Positions 60,399-64,000 of a stretch of DNA of 64,000 nucleotides are shown here, one piece after another. The notes under the pieces are model-generated. The model saw only the letters and a list, made by a program, of their open reading frames with translations, made no database searches and was not told the DNA's origin. The DNA lies in contig NZ_JOJL01000009.1 of the NCBI RefSeq assembly GCF_000721705.1, positions 1-64,000 of the forward strand, given 5' to 3'. The stretch's first letter is position 1. Each line of letters opens with the position of its first letter. This DNA comes from Actinoplanes subtropicus. Its GTDB lineage: Bacteria; Actinomycetota; Actinomycetes; Mycobacteriales; Micromonosporaceae. Both the position numbers and the translations under genes were made by a program.

Positions 60399-61619
60399 TC
60401 AGTGCAGCGGCGGGTTCGCCAGCTTGACCAACTCCAGGGCCTGCTGCGGGAACCAGGCGCCGGCCGCCGGGTCGGCGGTGCCGCCGCGGGCCGGGTCGAC
60501 GCCCGTGCCGGTGCCGCGGTCGCACTGCCCGTCGGACTGGCCCGGCGTCTTGACCCACAGGAACGCGTCGGCGAGCGGGTCGCCGGTCCTGGTGGTCGGG
60601 CGCAGGCCCAGCCCCCGGTCCGGCGGGTTGCACCAGGTCTGCGGGTCGGGCCAGGTCACGCCGACCGGCGCGGCCCACGGGCCCTGGCCGTTGCGGCTGG
60701 TGTCCACGACGAAGTGCGCCAACCGGTTCGGCGCGACGGTGCCGACGTTGGCGTCGTACCAGGCGTCGCTGAGCCCCCAGGTGCTGAAGTCGCCGGGGCT
60801 CGCCGGGTAGTACTGGCTGGCGCACCGCTCGAAGTGACCACGGTTGTCGGCCGTGCCCTGGGTGCCGTAGTAGACGCACTTCGAGATCCAGTCGCCGAAC
60901 TTGAGCTGGCGCTCGGTCGTCTCGTAGTTCGACACGTTGAGGAAGAACCCGTCGGCCTTCCGTACACCCGCCTTGACCAGGCGATCGGCGATGTCGCCGG
61001 TGCCGAGCCAGGCGCTGTGCGTGCCGTCCAGGTAGACGCTGGTGCGTGGCAGGGCGGTCAGGTGATCGACCGCGTAGTTGAGCATCGCGAACCGGTCGGA
61101 GGCGGCGGTGGCCGGGTCGGCGTCGGCCGGCTGGCACCACTCCTTGCTGCCGTTGATGGTGGTGTACCAGGGGATGATGCCCAGCCCGTCCGGCTCGACC
61201 AGCACCGCGGCCGGCTCGGCACCGATGCCGGCCGCGAACGCGTCGATCCAGGCCTCGTACGCGGCCACCGAGGTCGCGCCGCCGGCCGAGTACTGCGAGC
61301 AGTCCCGGAACGGGATGTTGTAGGCGACGAAGACCGGCAAGGTCCGCTGGGCGGCCGCCCGCCGGGCCTCCGCCCGGATCGACTTGGTCAGCGACGGGCC
61401 GGAGCCGCCGGTGACCCAGACCGCCTGCGGGGTCTCGACCATGGCGCGGACCTGGCGCGCCAGTCCACCCTGGCCGGCGGCCTGGAGCTGGGCGATCTGC
61501 TGGACGGCGCCGGGATCGGGCCGCGGGGTGTAGAAGCGGGTGCCGTCCGGAATACCGCCGGGGCACGGGTTGAAGGTCATCAGGACGGCGGTGGCCGTCG
61601 CGGTGAGAGATAAGGACAC
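60399..61619 (-). CDS. GH6 cellulase/cellobiohydrolase-type enzyme
   Basis: A 406-residue GH6 catalytic domain with no binding module. Both GH6 signatures are present: VFVAYNIPFRDCSQYS near residue 95 and AAVLVEPDGLGIIPWY with the catalytic Asp/Glu near residue 145; later LDGTHSAWLG and DTSRNGQGPW are also typical. The GTG at 61619 has AGGAG seven bases upstream. The predicted N-terminus (SLSLTATATAVLMTF) is a short hydrophobic stretch without basic residues, so a normal signal peptide is not evident. A CebR-like box lies 20 bases upstream. Confidence 0.9.
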   Translation of the reverse strand: MSLSLTATATAVLMTFNPCPGGIPDGTRFYTPRPDPGAVQQIAQLQAAGQGGLARQVRAMVETPQAVWVTGGSGPSLTKSIRAEARRAAAQRTLPVFVAYNIPFRDCSQYSAGGATSVAAYEAWIDAFAAGIGAEPAAVLVEPDGLGIIPWYTTINGSKEWCQPADADPATAASDRFAMLNYAVDHLTALPRTSVYLDGTHSAWLGTGDIADRLVKAGVRKADGFFLNVSNYETTERQLKFGDWISKCVYYGTQGTADNRGHFERCASQYYPASPGDFSTWGLSDAWYDANVGTVAPNRLAHFVVDTSRNGQGPWAAPVGVTWPDPQTWCNPPDRGLGLRPTTRTGDPLADAFLWVKTPGQSDGQCDRGTGTGVDPARGGTADPAAGAWFPQQALELVKLANPPLH

Positions 61620-61639
61620 GTCGGACTCCTGAGTCGCCG

Positions 61640-61653
61640 TGGGAGCGTTCCCA
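61640..61653. promoter_or_regulatory. CebR-type operator (GH6 promoter)
   Basis: TGGGAGCGTTCCCA matches the CebR palindrome with one changed base. It lies 20 bases before the GH6 start and about 170 bases before the divergent importer operon. Confidence 0.8.
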
Positions 61654-61824
61654 TCTATCGATCGAGCTTCGAACTCCGGCCTGTCCAAGTCAATGGGGAC
61701 GATGGATGACCGACGATTCGCAAAATCGGGTTAGCCCTCCGGTCGCGCTTCCCAGCAGGAAGTGGCAGTCTGAGTTGAGTTGTGATCTACGTCATAACGC
61801 AGCGTATTGGCGGACGGAGGATCA

Positions 61825-63102
61825 ATGAGGCTTCACCATTCGGCAGCGAGGAAAGGGCACCCATCACGACGAATTGCGGCCCTAGGCGTAATCGCCCTGA
61901 TGGCATCCCTTGCCGCCTGTTCCAGCGGTCCGAAGGGGATCGTGGTCAACCTGTACGGCGGGGCCAGCGGCACCGGCTTCGACAAGATCATCGCAGACTG
62001 CAACCAGGCGGCCGGCGGCCGCTACACGATCGTCGGCAACCTGCTGCCCAGCGACGCCGACGGCCAGCGCGACCAGTTCGTCCGCCGGCTCGCCGCCCAC
62101 GACAGCGGCATGGACCTGCTCGGCATGGACGTGACCTGGACCGCCGAGTTCGCCGAGGCCGGCTGGATCCGCGAGCTGACCGGCGACGAGAAGGCGCAGG
62201 CCATCAAGGACACCCTGCAGCCGCCGATCGACACGGCCACCTGGAAGGACAAGCTCTACGGCATTCCCCGCACCACCAACGTCCAACTGCTCTGGTACCG
62301 CAAGTCGCTGGTGCCCACCCCGCCCAAGACCTTCGACGAGATGATCACGATGGCCCAGCAGCTCAAGGCGCAGGGCAAACCGTATGAGATCGGACTGACC
62401 GCGGCCCAGTACGAGGGTTACGTCGTCAACATCAACAACCTGGTCACGGCGTACGGCGGCACCCTGGTCAACGCCGACAGCACGAAGCCCACGGTCGACG
62501 ACAAGACCGTGCAGGCCCTCACCATGATGCGCCGGCTCGCCACCTCCGGCGTGACCAGCCAGTCGCTGTCCAACGCCCAGGAGCCGGAGGTCTTCGCCGA
62601 CCTCCAGGCCGGCCGGTCGGCGTTCTCGCTGAACTGGCCGTACGTGCTCAGCGCCATGCGGACGGCGAACCCCGCGATCGTGGACGACCTCGGCTTCGCC
62701 CCCTACCCGTCGATCGACGGCGGGACGCCGAAGGTGACCCTCGGCGGGATGAACTACGCGATCAGCACGTACAGCAAGCACCCCACCGAGGCGTTCGAGG
62801 CCGGCATGTGCATGCGCGACGAGAAGAACGCGCTGAGCGCCGCGCTGGACGCCGGTGACGTGCCGGCCCTGTCCACCGTCTTCGACGACCCGGCGTTCAT
62901 CAAGGCGTACCCGATGAAGGACGTCATGCTCACCGAGCTGAAGAACGCCGTGCCGCGCCCGGTGTCGCCGGTCTACCAGAACATCTCCACGATCGTCTCC
63001 ACCACGTTGTCGCCACCCAGCAAGATCAATCCGCAGAAGTCCGCCGACAAGCTCCGCACCGCAATCCAGGCCGCCATCGATGGCAAGGGGATCCTCCCGT
63101 GA
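61825..63102 (+). CDS. LpqY-like sugar-binding lipoprotein of an ABC importer
   Basis: A 425-residue extracellular binding protein. Its signal peptide ends in the lipobox SLAAC. GASGTGFDKIIADCNQ, RRLAAHDSGMDLLGMDVTWT, and AEFAEAGWIRELTGDEK closely follow the pattern of LpqY, the mycobacterial trehalose receptor. CebE (cellobiose) belongs to a related group, so the ligand is open: trehalose or a cello-disaccharide. ATG 61825 has CGGAGG six bases upstream. The permease gene overlaps its stop (GTGA). It faces the GH6 gene across a shared promoter region. Confidence 0.9.
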   Translation: MRLHHSAARKGHPSRRIAALGVIALMASLAACSSGPKGIVVNLYGGASGTGFDKIIADCNQAAGGRYTIVGNLLPSDADGQRDQFVRRLAAHDSGMDLLGMDVTWTAEFAEAGWIRELTGDEKAQAIKDTLQPPIDTATWKDKLYGIPRTTNVQLLWYRKSLVPTPPKTFDEMITMAQQLKAQGKPYEIGLTAAQYEGYVVNINNLVTAYGGTLVNADSTKPTVDDKTVQALTMMRRLATSGVTSQSLSNAQEPEVFADLQAGRSAFSLNWPYVLSAMRTANPAIVDDLGFAPYPSIDGGTPKVTLGGMNYAISTYSKHPTEAFEAGMCMRDEKNALSAALDAGDVPALSTVFDDPAFIKAYPMKDVMLTELKNAVPRPVSPVYQNISTIVSTTLSPPSKINPQKSADKLRTAIQAAIDGKGILP

Positions 63103-64000
63103 CCGCTACGCCGACCCCGGCGGCCGCGGAGTCGGCCGACCTCCAAATCGAAGAAGAAACCACCGCCATCGCCCGCAAGCGGCACAACGAGGCCAAGGCG
63201 GCCGAGCGCAAGCTGGGCCTGCTGCTGGTCTCGCCCGCGGTCGTCATCATGCTCGCGGTGACGGCGTACCCGGTGCTGTACGCGATCTGGCTCTCGCTCA
63301 ACAAGGCCGACCTGCGTAGGCCCAACGACAACCACTTCATCTGGTTCAGCAACTACGTCACCGTGCTGTCCAGCCCGATCTGGTGGACCGCGTTCGGGGT
63401 CACCGCGCTGATCACCGTGGTCAGCGCCGCGTTCGAGCTGGCCCTGGGCATGATCCTGGCGATCATCATGCACCGCACGATCGTCGGGCGGGGCCTGGTG
63501 CGGACCTCCGCCCTGGTCCCCTACGCGATCGTGACCGTGGTCGCCGCGTTCTCCTGGCGGTTCGCCTGGACCCAGGACCTGGGCTGGCTGGCGCCGAAGG
63601 GCTCGGCCCCGCTGACCTCGTTCTGGCCCTCGATCGGGATCATCATCCTGGCCGAGATCTGGAAGACCATCCCGTTCATGGCGCTGCTGCTCATGGCCGG
63701 CCTCGCCCTGGTGCCGGAGGACCTGCTCAAGGCGGCCTCGATGGACGGCGCGTCGGCCTGGAAACGCTTCTGGATGGTCACCGTGCCGCTGATCAAGCCG
63801 GCCATCCTGGTGGCGCTGCTGTTCCGCACGCTCGACGCGTTCCGGATCTTCGACAACATCTTCATTCTCACGAGCGGGTCCAACAACACCAGCTCGGTGT
63901 CGATGGTGACCTACAGCAACCTGATCAGAGGGCTGAACCTCGGCATCGGCTCGGCCATGTCGGTGCTGATCTTCATCACCACCGGAATCATCGCGTTCGC
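63099..64000 (+). CDS. SugA-like ABC sugar importer permease (runs off the window)
   Basis: The first 300 residues of a MalF/SugA-type permease. The N-terminal cytoplasmic part (residues 1-45) is followed by membrane helices: LGLLLVSPAVVIMLAVTAYP, WTAFGVTALITVVSAAFELA, TSALVPYAIVTVVAAFSWRF. The EAA loop that docks the ATPase reads KAASMDGASAWKRFWMVTVP. The frame is still open at the window end. A second permease (SugB-like) should follow. The GTG start is coupled to the binding-protein stop. Confidence 0.92.
   Translation, partial: MTATPTPAAAESADLQIEEETTAIARKRHNEAKAAERKLGLLLVSPAVVIMLAVTAYPVLYAIWLSLNKADLRRPNDNHFIWFSNYVTVLSSPIWWTAFGVTALITVVSAAFELALGMILAIIMHRTIVGRGLVRTSALVPYAIVTVVAAFSWRFAWTQDLGWLAPKGSAPLTSFWPSIGIIILAEIWKTIPFMALLLMAGLALVPEDLLKAASMDGASAWKRFWMVTVPLIKPAILVALLFRTLDAFRIFDNIFILTSGSNNTSSVSMVTYSNLIRGLNLGIGSAMSVLIFITTGIIAF

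Noticed and set aside
1..64000. CRISPR arrays, insertion sequences, tRNA or rRNA genes
   Set aside because: No regularly spaced repeats, transposase genes with terminal repeats, or RNA gene signatures were seen on reading the window.

Overview
The window is high-GC DNA with many GTG starts and ATGA/GTGA start-stop overlaps. It also has abundant LacI, TetR and PadR regulators, CBM2-type secreted proteins and CebR-type cellulose operators. These point to a soil actinomycete, most likely a filamentous member of the Micromonosporaceae (Actinoplanes-like). The species assignment is inference; no rRNA or tRNA gene was seen.

Layout. 1-3.7 kb: a truncated-looking LGFP-repeat protein, an ECF sigma factor with a membrane partner, a VOC protein and a proline-rich membrane protein. 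3.7-14 kb: a sugar module with an RbsB-type ABC importer, two paralogous LacI regulators, a GTG-started FGGY kinase, a LacD-type aldolase, an SDR dehydrogenase and a divergent P-loop kinase. Two distant promoters here share the same CATGTCACCGGTGTC operator, so importer and catabolic genes look like one regulon; the substrate is unknown. 14-16.5 kb: a TetR/DUF308 divergent pair and a cytochrome P450 broken by a one-base homopolymer frameshift. 16.6-25.8 kb: a type IV pilus operon (pilA, pilT, pilB, pilC, minor pilins, a 681-residue membrane-anchored protein) headed by three small secreted proteins.

26.1-36.5 kb is the metabolic centrepiece. coxD-coxE-coxS-coxL-coxM encodes an aerobic CO dehydrogenase-type molybdenum hydroxylase (form II active-site loop). 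It is followed by cbbR facing a cbbF-like gene, cbbP (phosphoribulokinase), cbbL and cbbS (form I RuBisCO). Together they suggest energy from CO or a related substrate, feeding CO2 fixation. The FBPase-family protein has lost the canonical DPLDGS metal motif, and no cbbX activase gene is present.

36.5-53 kb is mixed: a patatin lipase, a CBM2/Kelch protein-EfeO-DyP peroxidase operon, a NarK-like MFS transporter with a fused soluble domain, regulators, a SapA-like protein, an M1 peptidase, and several decayed gene fragments. 53-64 kb is a cellulose/sugar block: a GH5 glycanase and GH94 cellobiose phosphorylase sharing a promoter region with two CebR boxes, and a GH6 cellulase with a third box facing an LpqY/SugA-like ABC importer that runs off the window. 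Inside this block, 55.6-60.3 kb holds an uncharacterised three-gene module: a four-helix membrane protein, an ACT-like soluble protein and a PLP aminotransferase.
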